A stretch of 64,000 nt of DNA, from NCBI RefSeq assembly GCF_002091715.1, contig NZ_BDAG01000004.1, positions 142,042-206,041 on the forward strand, written 5' to 3'. Made by a program: the position numbers and the translations under genes. The notes below the pieces were generated by a model that was given only the letters and a program-made list of their open reading frames with translations, made no database searches and had not been told where the DNA came from. Below, piece by piece: positions 52,062 through 61,844 of the stretch (its first letter is position 1; the number at the start of each line of letters is the position of its first letter). This DNA is from Pseudomonas migulae NBRC 103157. Its GTDB lineage: Bacteria; Pseudomonadota; Gammaproteobacteria; Pseudomonadales; Pseudomonadaceae.

Positions 52062-53510
52062 TCAGGGTTTGCTGGTGTTCGTCGCTTGCGTTCGTCCGCT
52101 TTCCCAGCCACCGCCCAGCGCCAGGAACAAATCGATCTGACTCATGGCGACTTGCGTGTTGGCGGAAGCCAGTTGCGCCCGCACATCGGTGTAGGTGCGA
52201 GTCGCTTGCAGGTCTGCCAGGAACGATTCACGACCGGCCTGGAAGAAGCGGTGCGTCTGGTCGGCCGCCAGTTTTGCTGATTGTTCGGCATCCGCCAGGG
52301 CATCGCGACGTTGCAGCAACGCGGAGTACTGCGCCAGACCGGTCTGTGTCTCACGAATAGCGTTGAGCACCACGCCATCGAAGTGCGCCAGCGCGCCTTG
52401 GGTCGCCGCTTCGGCCTCGCGGATTCGCGCCCGGGAGCCATTGGACGGCACGGTCCAGGTCAGCAACGGGCCGAAGCCCCAGCGGTTAGTCGCCGGTTTG
52501 CCGAGATTCTCCAGAATACCGACTGTGTCGACGGTCGCGCCGATGCTGATGTCCGGGTACAACTCGCCGGTGGCGATGCCGATACCCGCGGTCGCGGCGG
52601 CCAGTCGGCGTTCGGCCTGACGCACATCGGGGCGGCGCTTGAGCAACGTGGCGCCGTCACCGACCGGCAACAATTGCGCAATTTTCGGCAACTCGGCGCA
52701 GTCGCTGGTGCCGGCCGGCAATTGGTCGACCGGTTTGGCCAGCAACATCGACAAACGGAACAAGCCCGCCTGACGCGCCGCTTCATAACGCGGCATGTCG
52801 GCGCGCAGGGATTTGAATTGGGTTTGCGAGCGGGTGACCTGGGTTTCATCGCCACGCCCCGCATCGCGCAAACGCTGGATCAGCGTGGTGCCCTGGGCTT
52901 GCAGGTCGAGGGAATGCTGGGCGATTTCCCGTTCTTCGTTGGCCGCGCACACTTGGGTGTACGCCCGGACGACATCGGCCACCAAGGTGATTCGCGCCGT
53001 ATCCGCCGCCGCTTGCGTCGCATCGGCATTGGCCTTGGCCGCCTCGATCCCGCGCTGCAAGGTGCCGAACAGGTCGAATTGATACGAGGTGGTGATGCCG
53101 ATGTCACCGACGTTGGCCACGGGCACTTTTTCCGGAAGCAAGAAGGCTTCGCCGGATTCCTGCAAACGCTGGGCGCCGAGTTTCACGCCGCCACTCCAGC
53201 CGCCTGCGGCCTGGGCTTCATCGACCTGAGCGCGGGCACGGGAAAGGTTCGCGGCAGCCACGCGCAAGTCGGTATTGGAGGCCATGGCCTGCTGCACCAA
53301 CTGGTCCAGACGCGGGTCGTGATACAGGCGCCACCAGTCGCTGGGCACCGGCGCCGAGACAACATTTTTGCCGTTTGCCGCCAGGTCGCCCTGAAAATCC
53401 TCACGGTGTACGGCGGCTTCGTCCGGCAGGTGATAATCCGGCCCGACCACCTGACACGCCGACAGCAGCAGACCTAACCCGGCAACCGCCAAACCCGAGG
53501 CCCTGCTCAT
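52062..53510 (-). CDS. NodT-family outer-membrane efflux lipoprotein
   Basis: 482 aa; lipobox LLLSACQVVGPDYHLP (Cys19), the standard NodT/OprM start. Two OEP repeats with long helices (about 60-240 and 265-450), VPSDWWRLYHDPRLDQLV and RPDVRQAERRLAAATAGIGIATGELYPDI. Forms the outer-membrane duct for the adaptor and FUSC pump encoded upstream; 4-bp overlap with the adaptor gene. Confidence 0.92.
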   Translation of the reverse strand: MSRASGLAVAGLGLLLSACQVVGPDYHLPDEAAVHREDFQGDLAANGKNVVSAPVPSDWWRLYHDPRLDQLVQQAMASNTDLRVAAANLSRARAQVDEAQAAGGWSGGVKLGAQRLQESGEAFLLPEKVPVANVGDIGITTSYQFDLFGTLQRGIEAAKANADATQAAADTARITLVADVVRAYTQVCAANEEREIAQHSLDLQAQGTTLIQRLRDAGRGDETQVTRSQTQFKSLRADMPRYEAARQAGLFRLSMLLAKPVDQLPAGTSDCAELPKIAQLLPVGDGATLLKRRPDVRQAERRLAAATAGIGIATGELYPDISIGATVDTVGILENLGKPATNRWGFGPLLTWTVPSNGSRARIREAEAATQGALAHFDGVVLNAIRETQTGLAQYSALLQRRDALADAEQSAKLAADQTHRFFQAGRESFLADLQATRTYTDVRAQLASANTQVAMSQIDLFLALGGGWESGRTQATNTSKP

Positions 53511-54394
53511 TTTGCCGGCTCCTGCTGCTGGTCATCGATGATCGACACCGTCGCGGTGCGCCCGGCAATCATGCGGAAATCCGCCGGCACGTCATCGAAG
53601 GCAATCCGCACCGGAATCCGCTGGGCCAGCCGCACCCAACTGAACGCCGGGTTGACGTTGGGCAACAGGTTGCTGCCACTGCTGCGGTCGCGGTCCTCGA
53701 TGCCGGCGACGATGCTTTCCACGTGGCCGCGCAGGCGAGCGCGGTCGCCGATCACCCGAATGTCGACGCTCTGGCCAACATGAATGCCGTCGAGCTTGGT
53801 TTCCTCGAAATAGCCGTCGATGTGAAACGAATGGCTGTCCACCACCGACAACACCGGACGCCCGGCGGTGACGAATTCCTGCGCACGCGGTGCACGGTCG
53901 TTGACGTAGCCATCGACCGGGCTGCGGATGGTCGAGCGATCGAGGTTGAGCTGAGCGCTGTCCACCGCCACCTGCGCTTCCATCAACGCCACTTCGGCGC
54001 GGGCCACCCGCGATTGGCTCTCTTCCAGTTGCTCGCCCGGCACCAGGTTGCCGAGGCCGCGGTTACGCTTGGCTTCGCGTTGCGCCTGCGCCAGGGTTTC
54101 CTGACGGTCGGCGACCGCCGCTTTGGCCTGGCGCAGCGCGAGTTTGAAACGGTCCTGATCGATGCTGAACAGCACCTGGCCGCGTTTCACCAGCTGGTTG
54201 TCGTGCACCTCGACCTGCTGGATCAAGCCGGACACGTCCGGGGCGATCTGCACGATGTCGGCGCGGATATGCCCGTCGCGGGTCCACGGGGCGAACATGT
54301 AATACATCACCATGCGCCAGACCACGACGACGGCGAAGGTCACGATCAACAGGGTCAGGACCACACGGCCGAGGGTCAGCAAAGGTTTTTTCAT
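53507..54394 (-). CDS. HlyD-family adaptor of an AaeAB-like aromatic-acid efflux pump
   Basis: 295 aa with one N-terminal membrane anchor (LLTLGRVVLTLLIVTFAVVVVW). Lipoyl half-motif (DGHIRADIVQIAPDVSGLI), helical hairpin (about 75-140), second half with SPVDGYVNDRAPRAQEFVTAGRPVLSVVD, close to AaeA. Links the FUSC permease to the NodT channel. Overlaps both neighbours by 4 bp. Confidence 0.92.
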   Translation of the reverse strand: MKKPLLTLGRVVLTLLIVTFAVVVVWRMVMYYMFAPWTRDGHIRADIVQIAPDVSGLIQQVEVHDNQLVKRGQVLFSIDQDRFKLALRQAKAAVADRQETLAQAQREAKRNRGLGNLVPGEQLEESQSRVARAEVALMEAQVAVDSAQLNLDRSTIRSPVDGYVNDRAPRAQEFVTAGRPVLSVVDSHSFHIDGYFEETKLDGIHVGQSVDIRVIGDRARLRGHVESIVAGIEDRDRSSGSNLLPNVNPAFSWVRLAQRIPVRIAFDDVPADFRMIAGRTATVSIIDDQQQEPAK

Positions 54395-54600
54395 GTCATC
54401 AGGTATCGACTGAGTGAGTCCACGGCGCCGAGCAGCAAAGCGTAGAGAGCCACGTTGAACAATGCCCGGTGCCAGACCAGACGGTAAAAGTGCAGGCGCG
54501 TCAGCAACCCGTGCACCAGCAGGTAAATCACATAGGTAATGCCCATCAGCACCAGCAGCGTGGGCAGGAACACCCCGCTGATATCCAGATCACCGATCAT
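54391..54600 (-). CDS. DUF1656 small membrane protein
   Basis: 69 aa, two membrane helices (VFLPTLLVLMGITYVIYLLVHG and ALFNVALYALLLGAVDSL). DUF1656 proteins (AaeX-like) lie between adaptor and FUSC permease in these operons; their role is unknown. 4-bp overlaps at both ends. Confidence 0.92.
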   Translation of the reverse strand: MIGDLDISGVFLPTLLVLMGITYVIYLLVHGLLTRLHFYRLVWHRALFNVALYALLLGAVDSLSRYLMT

Positions 54601-56669
54601 AAAGGCGCTCCATCGATGCCATGGGGAAGCGGTTCTTCGAGCTCGCCGGCGCCGACGAATTCAACGCCGGGAAGTAATGCCAGACGCAAACCGCTCAAGG
54701 CGTGCAGCAGGTGCAGGCGGGCACCGTCATCGCATTCGCGGTTGAGGGCGCGGCGCGTGCGGTCCATGGTCATCAACAACGCACTGGGCGCCGGCAACCG
54801 TTCGCCAGCCTTGAGGCAGGCTTTGAAATACTCGCCGACTTCGGCCACCACCTGATGCAGCAACACCTGCGGTACGCCGAGCACACGCGGTGTGTAGGCG
54901 AGCAGGTCGAGCAGGTTCAGCGCCACGCGCACTTCTCGCAGCGCGATGCCGGTGTCCTGGCCGGTCATCGCCAGACGCGGCAAATGCTGCATCAATCGGT
55001 CGAGGACCTGCACGCCCAACTGCCGGTGTTCGGCCAGCGAAGCCGGTTCGGTGAGGCTGACGATGTCGCGCCAGCTGAAACGGGTCAGGCGCTTGGCCGC
55101 CAGTTCCGCGCCGAAGGGCCGGGCGATCAGGGTCCAGACAAAGGCGAACAACAAACCGACCGGGCCGGCCAGGTTGGAGTTGGCGAAGCTGAGGAAATCC
55201 GCGTCGTAAGCGCCCTGGATACTGATGAAGGATGAAGTGTTGACCAGCGTCAGCAGCATGCCCAGGTAAAATTGCGGCTTGACCGTCAGGGTGCCGATGC
55301 AGATGAACGGCACGGCGAACGCCAGTACCAGCATCGGGAAATCGTGCAGGTTGGGCAGAACCAGAAACAGATAAAGACTGGCGAACAACACCGACATTGC
55401 CGTCCAGAAAAAGAACCGGTAGATCTGCGGTGCCGGGTCGTCCATCGAGGCGAAAAAGCTGCACGCCACCGCCGCCAGAATCACCGCACTGCCACCGTCG
55501 GTCCAGCCGAGCAAAATCCACAGCACCGAGGCGACGATGATCGCGGTGACCGTGGACGCCGCTGAGTAAAGCATCAGCCCGTGGTCGAGAAACGGCGACA
55601 GGCGACCGAGGCGCCAGTGCCGATACACCGCGCGCCAACTGTCCTGGCTTTCGCACTGAATGGCGTATTGCAGGCTGCGGCAGTCTTGCCACAGATCGAT
55701 CCATTCGCCGAGACGGTACAGGGCGTTGGAAAACAACAGTTGCTTGCGATCATCCAGCGCTTGGGCATCGGGTTGCAGCGCTACGAGTTGATCTTTCAGC
55801 GTTTGCCAGCGGTCGAGGTCGGCGTCTTTGTAGTCCAGCCATTCAGTGGTCGCCACCAACAACGGTGCGAACTTGTCCACAAGCTCCGGCGTGCGACGTT
55901 CGAGGGCATAAAGCGCATCGTCGAGGGCGTCGATCACCGGCAACAAATGAATCATTCGCCCGCGCAGTTCCTTGGTGTTGCGCACGGTTTGCGGGCGCGC
56001 GCCCTCGTGGGGCAACTGGCCGATCATCAATTCCAGGGTGTTGAAGGTTGCGACCATTGATGCACGCAGCGCGCTGACTTCGTCTGGCTGCACGTTGCGG
56101 TTGAGAAAACGCAGGCTGTAGGTCGAGGCATCGGCGAACCATTTGTTCACCGAATCGTTGAACACCGGCGCCAGCCGCCGGGGCCAGAACATCGCGCCGA
56201 CCACTGCCGCGACGGCGATGCCGAGGAAGATCTCTTCAGTCCGCGCCTCGGCCACGTCCCACACTGCCAACGGGTTATCCACCACCGGCAAGGCGATCAG
56301 CGGCAAGGTGTATCCGGCAAGCATCAAGGCGTAACTGTTGGCGGTGCGCAGGTGCAGCGACAGGAACAGCAGAATCCCGGTCCACAACGCGATGACCACC
56401 ACCAGCACATAGGGATTCTGAACAAACATCGGCACGAAAAAAACCGCCGCCGCCGCGCCGAGAAACGTACCGACTGCGCGGTACAACGCCTTGGAACTGG
56501 TCGGCCCGACGAAGGGGCTGGAAACGATATAGACCGTGGCCATCGCCCAATACGGACGCGGCATTTGCATGAGCATGGCGATGTACAACGCGATCATTGA
56601 CGCCGCGAACGTCCGCACACCGTAGAACCAGTCTCGCGCCGGAGGAACGCCGGTAAAAAATCCGCTCAA
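54597..56669 (-). CDS. FUSC family permease (AaeB / fusaric acid resistance type)
   Basis: 690 aa with two clusters of hydrophobic helices (about 15-170 and 370-520) separated and followed by cytoplasmic helical regions, the FUSC plan. N-terminal WFYGVRTFAASMIALYIAMLMQMPRPYWAMATVYIVSSPFVGPTSSKALYRAVGTFLGAA is diagnostic. Predicted to expel aromatic carboxylic acids or fusaric-acid-like compounds. Overlaps the MarR gene by 4 bp. Confidence 0.93.
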   Translation of the reverse strand: MSGFFTGVPPARDWFYGVRTFAASMIALYIAMLMQMPRPYWAMATVYIVSSPFVGPTSSKALYRAVGTFLGAAAAVFFVPMFVQNPYVLVVVIALWTGILLFLSLHLRTANSYALMLAGYTLPLIALPVVDNPLAVWDVAEARTEEIFLGIAVAAVVGAMFWPRRLAPVFNDSVNKWFADASTYSLRFLNRNVQPDEVSALRASMVATFNTLELMIGQLPHEGARPQTVRNTKELRGRMIHLLPVIDALDDALYALERRTPELVDKFAPLLVATTEWLDYKDADLDRWQTLKDQLVALQPDAQALDDRKQLLFSNALYRLGEWIDLWQDCRSLQYAIQCESQDSWRAVYRHWRLGRLSPFLDHGLMLYSAASTVTAIIVASVLWILLGWTDGGSAVILAAVACSFFASMDDPAPQIYRFFFWTAMSVLFASLYLFLVLPNLHDFPMLVLAFAVPFICIGTLTVKPQFYLGMLLTLVNTSSFISIQGAYDADFLSFANSNLAGPVGLLFAFVWTLIARPFGAELAAKRLTRFSWRDIVSLTEPASLAEHRQLGVQVLDRLMQHLPRLAMTGQDTGIALREVRVALNLLDLLAYTPRVLGVPQVLLHQVVAEVGEYFKACLKAGERLPAPSALLMTMDRTRRALNRECDDGARLHLLHALSGLRLALLPGVEFVGAGELEEPLPHGIDGAPL

Positions 56670-57121
56670 GGGTTCACCACCGACGGTGCGTTGGCCGCCT
56701 CGAACGCTTTCAATACCCGCAACGCCGCTTCCAGATCACTCGGGGCGATACCTTCCAGCACTTCATTGCGCAAGCGCACCAGCTCGACTTCAACCGCCTG
56801 GACCAGCTCACGGCCAGTGTCAGTCAGGCTCAGGCACTTGGCGCGGCGGTCCTGCGCATCTTCGGTTCGACGAACGTAGCCGGCATGACACAGCTGATCG
56901 AGCAGACGCACCAGAGACGGACTCTCCATCCCGGCCGCCTGCGCCACCGTCACCTGCCGCACCCCCTCGCCCAGCCGACCGATCATCAACAGCGGGACGG
57001 CGCAGGCTTCGGAGATTCCATAGTTGACCAGCGTGGTCTGGCAGATCTTCCGCCAATGCCGGGCGGCCACCACCATGGAGCTGCTGATGTTCATCTGGAG
57101 AACGTCGAGGTTTTTTGACAC
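56666..57121 (-). CDS. MarR family regulator of the efflux operon
   Basis: 151 aa, winged helix (VTVAQAAGMESPSLVRLLDQLCHAGYVRRTEDAQDRRAKCLSLTDTGREL). First gene of a five-gene overlapping operon, so probably an autorepressor relieved by an aromatic acid. The start is either GTG 57121 (chosen) or ATG 57094; neither has a strong ribosome site. An A+T-rich promoter region lies at about 57130-57200, with TAGTTTGCTAACTA (57139-57152) a palindrome-like candidate operator. Confidence 0.88.
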   Translation of the reverse strand: MSKNLDVLQMNISSSMVVAARHWRKICQTTLVNYGISEACAVPLLMIGRLGEGVRQVTVAQAAGMESPSLVRLLDQLCHAGYVRRTEDAQDRRAKCLSLTDTGRELVQAVEVELVRLRNEVLEGIAPSDLEAALRVLKAFEAANAPSVVNP

Positions 57122-57262
57122 GGAAGAAAAGACACACTGTTAGTTTGCTAACTATCAATATTGCATTTGAGAGGAAAGTTGGTCAAGTTTTGAAACAATT
57201 CTCCTTCTAACAGACCTCCGTTTGAAATCTTCCAAAAAACCTGTGACGAGGTTTTGCGCTCT

Positions 57263-57508
57263 TTACACCCCGCGCCCCTTCCTCAGCAGCACATCCAACT
57301 GATCCACCACCTCCGCCCAATCCGCGTCTTCCAGAATGTCGTCGCGCAAAAATTGCGCCTGGCTCGGGCTCCAGAAAAAGGCGTCGGCCAAGTGCAGTTC
57401 CGGTTTGAGCGGTGAGTGGGTGGCGATGAATTTATCGATGCTTTCGGCGTCATCTGGCAGGCCGAGTTGTTTGAACAGAGCGGGGAGGCTGTGGGTTGGG
57501 GATTCCAT
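57263..57508 (-). CDS. DUF2789 protein
   Basis: 81 aa. MESPTHSLPALFKQLGLPDDAESIDKFIATHSPL and AFFWSPSQAQFLRDDILEDADWAEVVDQL are diagnostic of DUF2789, small helical proteins of Pseudomonas and relatives with no known role. Own promoter; ends about 140 bp from the MarR start. Confidence 0.9.
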   Translation of the reverse strand: MESPTHSLPALFKQLGLPDDAESIDKFIATHSPLKPELHLADAFFWSPSQAQFLRDDILEDADWAEVVDQLDVLLRKGRGV

Positions 57509-57549
57509 GTCGGCTTCCTTTTAGTGGCAAATGATGAGTGACTGCAGCG

Positions 57550-57618
57550 CAGTCAATCGCGGGCAAGCCTTGCTCCTACAGGATCACGCATTCCTATGCA
57601 GGAGCAAGGCTTCCCGCG
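57550..57618. repeat. REP-type inverted repeat, GCGGGCAAGCCTTGCTCCTA variant
   Basis: Arms CGCGGGCAAGCCTTGCTCCT and AGGAGCAAGGCTTCCCGCG with a 20-bp centre. Confidence 0.83.
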
Positions 57619-57645
57619 AAAGCGGTGTACCTGACGACAGGTTAC

Positions 57646-58107
57646 TCAATTACTCAACTCCCGCACCTCCGCATGCGGCACCAGTTTCAAGTACTCCGGC
57701 ACGGTCATGTGCAGCAGATTGTTGTGGTTGCCGGCCTCCAGGTAGATGTCGTTCTGTCGGGTCAGCAAGGGGTCGATGACCATGTCCAGCCCATAGGCCT
57801 CGCCCAGGGCCGGCACCGCGCCACGTTCGCAATCATCGAACAGATGCGCCAGGGTGCTTTCCCGGGTGACTTGCCATTCGCCACTGCTGCGCACTTTGCT
57901 CAGATCCAGGTGACGACTCGCCGGCAGCACGGCCATCAGGTAATGACCATGGTTGTCGTCGAGGATCACCGACTTGGCCATCCGTTCGGCAGGAATGCCC
58001 GCAACCCGCGCGGTTTCAAGGCTGCTGGCCGAGTGTGGGTGGCTAACGATGTCAAATTCGCAGTGCGCCTTGTCCAGGCTGCTCTGCACGGTTTTTGCCA
58101 TACGCAT
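57646..58107 (-). CDS. YbaK/EbsC family aminoacyl-tRNA deacylase-like protein
   Basis: 153 aa. YbaK/ProXp fold: FDIVSHPHSASSLETARVAGIPAERMAKSVIL, invariant Lys in AKSVIL, and GAVPALGEAYGLDMVIDPLL..DIYLEAGNHNNLLHM. Members hydrolyse mischarged tRNAs or act in stress. Start 58107 (GAGG 7 bases upstream) or 58101. Confidence 0.87.
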   Translation of the reverse strand: MRMAKTVQSSLDKAHCEFDIVSHPHSASSLETARVAGIPAERMAKSVILDDNHGHYLMAVLPASRHLDLSKVRSSGEWQVTRESTLAHLFDDCERGAVPALGEAYGLDMVIDPLLTRQNDIYLEAGNHNNLLHMTVPEYLKLVPHAEVRELSN

Positions 58108-58382
58108 GATGCACCTCGGTGTCCGCAAACAGTGTGTGACGGACGATGGGTTAACACGTTTCTCTGTACTGAAAGTCTAGGCCTGCCGACGCATTCCGGC
58201 GGGAAATCTGCCCACTGGAACACGGTCGACAACTGAGCAAAATTCGCACAACTGATGGCTCGACTAGACTGTATTAAGCGATGGGCGTTAACGGTAATGC
58301 GGACAACATGAATGAACACGGTGCTCTCAGGCTCATCGTCGAACGCCGCCCGGAAGAAGCTCGCTCCTACAGGGAGGGTCAC

Positions 58383-58913
58383 GTGAACACTCGTTGCTGT
58401 GCAGTGGCGTTGCTGTTGGCCTTGAGCGGATCGGCGTTCGCGGCAGACACCATCGTGCTGATTCCCAACCCCATCGGGATCTGGCTGATCACGTTCGGCA
58501 TTGCGTTTCTGATCGCTGAGGCGGCCTTGCCCAATTACGGCGTGATCGGGTTGGGTGGGATTGTGATGTTCGTCATCGGTGCGGTGATCTTGAGCAATAC
58601 CGAGTTGCCGGTCCCATTGATGATCGGCCTGGGCCTGATCAGTGCATTGTTGCTGATATTCCTGGTGATCCACGCCCTGAAAACCCGACCGCGTGAAACT
58701 GTCAGTGGCGATGCCGGGCTCGTGGGCAGCGTGGCTCCAGTAATGTCGCTGCAGCCCGGCAATGCCTGCAACGGCTGGGTGCACCTGCAAGGAGAACAGT
58801 GGCAAGTCCTCAGCGCCACGCCACTGAAAACCGGTCAACGGGTTCGGGTGGTGGCGCGCAAGGGATTACTGCTGCAAGTGGCCGCGGCTGACGCGGCGCC
58901 GGGTGGAGAATAA
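58383..58913 (+). CDS. NfeD family membrane protein (short form)
   Basis: 176 aa. Signal-like N-terminus ([16 protein letters not shown]), then helices ([59 protein letters not shown]) and a C-terminal OB-fold NfeD domain ([46 protein letters not shown]). The ClpP-like protease half of long NfeD proteins is missing although the exported start remains. GTG start with GGAGG five bases upstream. Two bases before the slipin gene: the usual NfeD-SPFH pair. Confidence 0.88.
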   Translation: MNTRCCAVALLLALSGSAFAADTIVLIPNPIGIWLITFGIAFLIAEAALPNYGVIGLGGIVMFVIGAVILSNTELPVPLMIGLGLISALLLIFLVIHALKTRPRETVSGDAGLVGSVAPVMSLQPGNACNGWVHLQGEQWQVLSATPLKTGQRVRVVARKGLLLQVAAADAAPGGE

Positions 58914-58915
58914 CC

Positions 58916-59674
58916 ATGGGTCTGCAACTGGGTTTTGCCGCGCTGCTGCTGTTGGTCATTGCGCTGGCGGGGTCGACTTTTCGCATCCTGCGTGAGTACG
59001 AGCGCGGGGTGGTGTTCCAGCTCGGCCGTTTCTGGCAAGTCAAAGGCCCCGGCCTGATCCTGCTGATTCCCGTGGTGCAGCAAATGGTTCGCGTCGATTT
59101 GCGCACCGTGGTGCTCGACGTGCCGCCGCAAGACGTGATCACCCGTGACAACGTCTCGGTCAAGGTCAACGCGGTGCTGTACTTCCGCGTCCTCGACCCG
59201 CAGAAGGCAATTATCCAGGTCGAAGATTTCCTCATGGCTACCAGTCAACTGGCCCAGACCACCTTGCGCGCAGTGCTCGGTAAACACGAACTCGATGAGC
59301 TACTGGCCGAGCGCGAACGGCTGAACATCGATATCCAGCAAGTGCTGGATGCCCAGACCGACGCCTGGGGCATCAAGGTCGCCAACGTCGAGATCAAACA
59401 CGTGGACCTCAACGAATCGATGGTCCGCGCCATCGCCAAACAGGCTGAAGCCGAGCGGGAACGCCGAGCCAAAGTCATCCACGCCGAAGGTGAATTACAG
59501 GCCTCGGAAAAGCTCATGCAAGCCGCCGAAATGCTCGGCCGCCAGCCGGGCGCCATGCAGCTGCGCTACATGCAGACCCTGAGTTCGATTGCCGGGGACA
59601 AGAGTTCGACCATCGTCTTCCCGTTGCCGATCGAATTGCTCAAGGGCATGGCAGATCTGTCGCAGAAATCTTGA
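58916..59674 (+). CDS. Slipin / stomatin-like SPFH protein
   Basis: 252 aa. N-terminal membrane helix ([18 protein letters not shown]), SPFH/Band-7 domain ([37 protein letters not shown]...[18 protein letters not shown]) and the helical tail ([27 protein letters not shown]). Scaffold of membrane microdomains; acts with the NfeD partner upstream. Its 3' end overlaps the convergent APS-kinase-like gene by 35 bp. Confidence 0.92.
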   Translation: MGLQLGFAALLLLVIALAGSTFRILREYERGVVFQLGRFWQVKGPGLILLIPVVQQMVRVDLRTVVLDVPPQDVITRDNVSVKVNAVLYFRVLDPQKAIIQVEDFLMATSQLAQTTLRAVLGKHELDELLAERERLNIDIQQVLDAQTDAWGIKVANVEIKHVDLNESMVRAIAKQAEAERERRAKVIHAEGELQASEKLMQAAEMLGRQPGAMQLRYMQTLSSIAGDKSSTIVFPLPIELLKGMADLSQKS

Positions 59675-60305
59675 AGCTTTGATGACCTGTGGCGAGGGGG
59701 CTTGGCTTGGGTAAGACTGCGCACTCGCCGAGCCAGGTCAGCAAACGGTCGAGACAGGCCTCGACCGACTGCACGCCGGTGTCGAGTATCAGCGCAGCGG
59801 CTGGCGGCGGTTCATAAGGCGCACAAACCCCGGTAAATCCTGGCAGATCACCGCGACGGGCGCGGGCGTAATGACCTTTGGGATCGCGCTGCTCACACAC
59901 CGACAGGGAAGCGTTGCACCAGACCTCGCGGTAATCCTCGCCCAAACGCTTGGCGAACAGTTCACGCAACTCCAGCAACGGCGCGATCATCGCCAGAATC
60001 ACCACCTGCCCGTTCTCCACCAGCAACGCCGCCAGCTCGCTGGCCCGGCGGATGTTTTCCTGGCGATCGCTGTCAGTAAAACCCAGGTCACGATTCAGCC
60101 CGATCCGCAGCCCATCACCGTCGAGCACGACACTCTGCACGCCGCGCTCGAACAATTGTGCGTGCAGTGCCTGGGCCAGGGTCGACTTGCCCGCCGCCGG
60201 CAAACCGGTCAACAGAATCGCCGTACCACGATGGCCGTTACGGGCTTCTCGCTGTGCGCGGCTGATGCTCGCCGTTGGCGCATGAAGGTTATTGAGTCTG
60301 GACAT
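59640..60305 (-). CDS. Adenylylsulfate kinase (CysC-like)
   Basis: 221 aa P-loop kinase that would turn APS plus ATP into PAPS. Walker [37 protein letters not shown] (family signature), C-terminal [16 protein letters not shown]. The usual ISPY segment reads IAPL, a change near the substrate lid. Last gene of the adhesin/TolC transcript and 17 bp overlapped with the TolC gene, an odd place for a sulfur-assimilation enzyme. ATG 60305 starts [10 protein letters not shown]; longer frames run inside the TolC gene. Confidence 0.83.
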   Translation of the reverse strand: MSRLNNLHAPTASISRAQREARNGHRGTAILLTGLPAAGKSTLAQALHAQLFERGVQSVVLDGDGLRIGLNRDLGFTDSDRQENIRRASELAALLVENGQVVILAMIAPLLELRELFAKRLGEDYREVWCNASLSVCEQRDPKGHYARARRGDLPGFTGVCAPYEPPPAAALILDTGVQSVEACLDRLLTWLGECAVLPKPSPLATGHQSFKISATDLPCP

Positions 60306-61803
60306 TAGCCACCGGCACCGTGATGTTGCCCGCCGCCCACGCCGCTTCGCGATTGGCCAATGCGGTGGCGATGGACTGGACTTCGGTGGACTGCACCTGA
60401 TCCGGCAGCGGATCGAGCCCGGCACTGGCAAAGATCTGCCCGTAGGCATTGCGCAGGTCGGCGTACGACAGGTCGCGACGCAAATCGGCCTGCAAGGTGT
60501 TCAACTCGCCCTGAATCAAGTCCAGCTCGCCCAGCCCCGCCGCCTGATAGCGATTGCGCAACTGGCCGACAATCTGCCCGTCAATGTCCGACAGTTGCTG
60601 ATTGGTCTTGAACTGCCGCAGCGCCTCGCGGTAGTTGGCGTTGGCCACATAGAGCTGCGCCAGCACCGCAATCGACATCGCCTGACGCCGCGCCGTGGCC
60701 ACCTCTTCACCGGCCTTCGCGACGTTGATCGCTGCCGGTGCCGAGATCACGTTGAACAGGTTCCAGGTGACCTTCACGCCGTAGTCGGCCCAGCCCTGCT
60801 CCACCAGGAACGAGTTGCTGTCGTAATGCCCGCCGGCGGAAAATTCCAGCCCCGGCAGCAGGCGCAACATGGCTTTGCGGGTTTCGGCGGCGCTGATGCG
60901 AGCCTGGTAATCCTGCTCGCGCAGTTCCGGGCGGCTGGTCAGGGCTTCCTGCTCCAGGTGGGCGAGATCGACTTTCAGTTCGGGGATGACGTAGTCGTCC
61001 TGGGTAGCCAGCGTCAACTCGGTGCCCAGCGGCAGGTTGATCAGGGTCGCCAGTTCGGTTTTTGCCAGCGACAGCGCGCGGCGTTGTTCTTCCAACTGGC
61101 GTGTGGCTTCGATCAGCGAGCGTTGATAACCCAATGCCTGGATCGGATCGCCGATGCGCTGCTCGCTCATGCTCTGGCTGTTGCCGCGAGCGGTCTCGAC
61201 CCGCGCCATGAGGCTGTCGATCTGTTTGAGCAAACGTTCGGCGGCCATGGCCCGCCAATACGCCGAGCGCACGTCCTGAACAATGGTGTTGATGACTTTG
61301 CGCCGACGCTCCTGAACGATCAGTCGCTGGTCGCCCTGTTGCTTGGCGCTGATGTAGCTGACGCCAAAATCCAGCACGTTCCAGACCATGGTCAGGTCGG
61401 CGACTTCACGGTCGCGGTCCTGTGAGGTCGATGGTTCCAGCGACTGGGTGCCGGTCCGCACGCTCTGGCTGCTGGAGGCGCTGACGTTGTTGCGGCCGAC
61501 GTAGCCGGCGTCCAGCGCCATGCGCGGCAACATGTCGAAACTGGCCAGGTCGAGCTGACGCTTGGCCAGGGCCTCTTCCATGATCTTGAGCCGGCCTTCA
61601 AGGTTGTATTTCACCGCGCGGGCCATGGCCTGATGCAGGGTCAGCGGACCGCTGAGGGGTTCCTGGCCCTTGTACATGCCTTGCAGGTCGCTCTTGGCGC
61701 GCTGCTCGCTGACGCTGCGTTCGATCGGTTCACTTTTGACTGCACATCCACTTATAGCCAGCGCGAGCAAGCTCGCGACGAACAACTTCTGACTTCTCTT
61801 CAT
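60289..61803 (-). CDS. TolC-family outer-membrane lipoprotein of a type I secretion locus
   Basis: 504 aa; lipobox LALAISGCAVKS (Cys20). Two OEP repeats: LTLHQAMARAVKYNLEGRLKIMEEALAKRQL and EALTSRPELREQDYQARISAAETRKAMLRLLPGLEFSAG. Predicted exit channel. It follows the giant Ig-repeat protein gene by 41 bp on the same strand, so it probably serves its export; the ABC and adaptor genes would be outside the window. Confidence 0.88.
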   Translation of the reverse strand: MKRSQKLFVASLLALAISGCAVKSEPIERSVSEQRAKSDLQGMYKGQEPLSGPLTLHQAMARAVKYNLEGRLKIMEEALAKRQLDLASFDMLPRMALDAGYVGRNNVSASSSQSVRTGTQSLEPSTSQDRDREVADLTMVWNVLDFGVSYISAKQQGDQRLIVQERRRKVINTIVQDVRSAYWRAMAAERLLKQIDSLMARVETARGNSQSMSEQRIGDPIQALGYQRSLIEATRQLEEQRRALSLAKTELATLINLPLGTELTLATQDDYVIPELKVDLAHLEQEALTSRPELREQDYQARISAAETRKAMLRLLPGLEFSAGGHYDSNSFLVEQGWADYGVKVTWNLFNVISAPAAINVAKAGEEVATARRQAMSIAVLAQLYVANANYREALRQFKTNQQLSDIDGQIVGQLRNRYQAAGLGELDLIQGELNTLQADLRRDLSYADLRNAYGQIFASAGLDPLPDQVQSTEVQSIATALANREAAWAAGNITVPVANVQTQ

Positions 61804-61844
61804 CCTTGACTGCCCCTGGGTGTCGCACCGTTTTAATTGTCATG

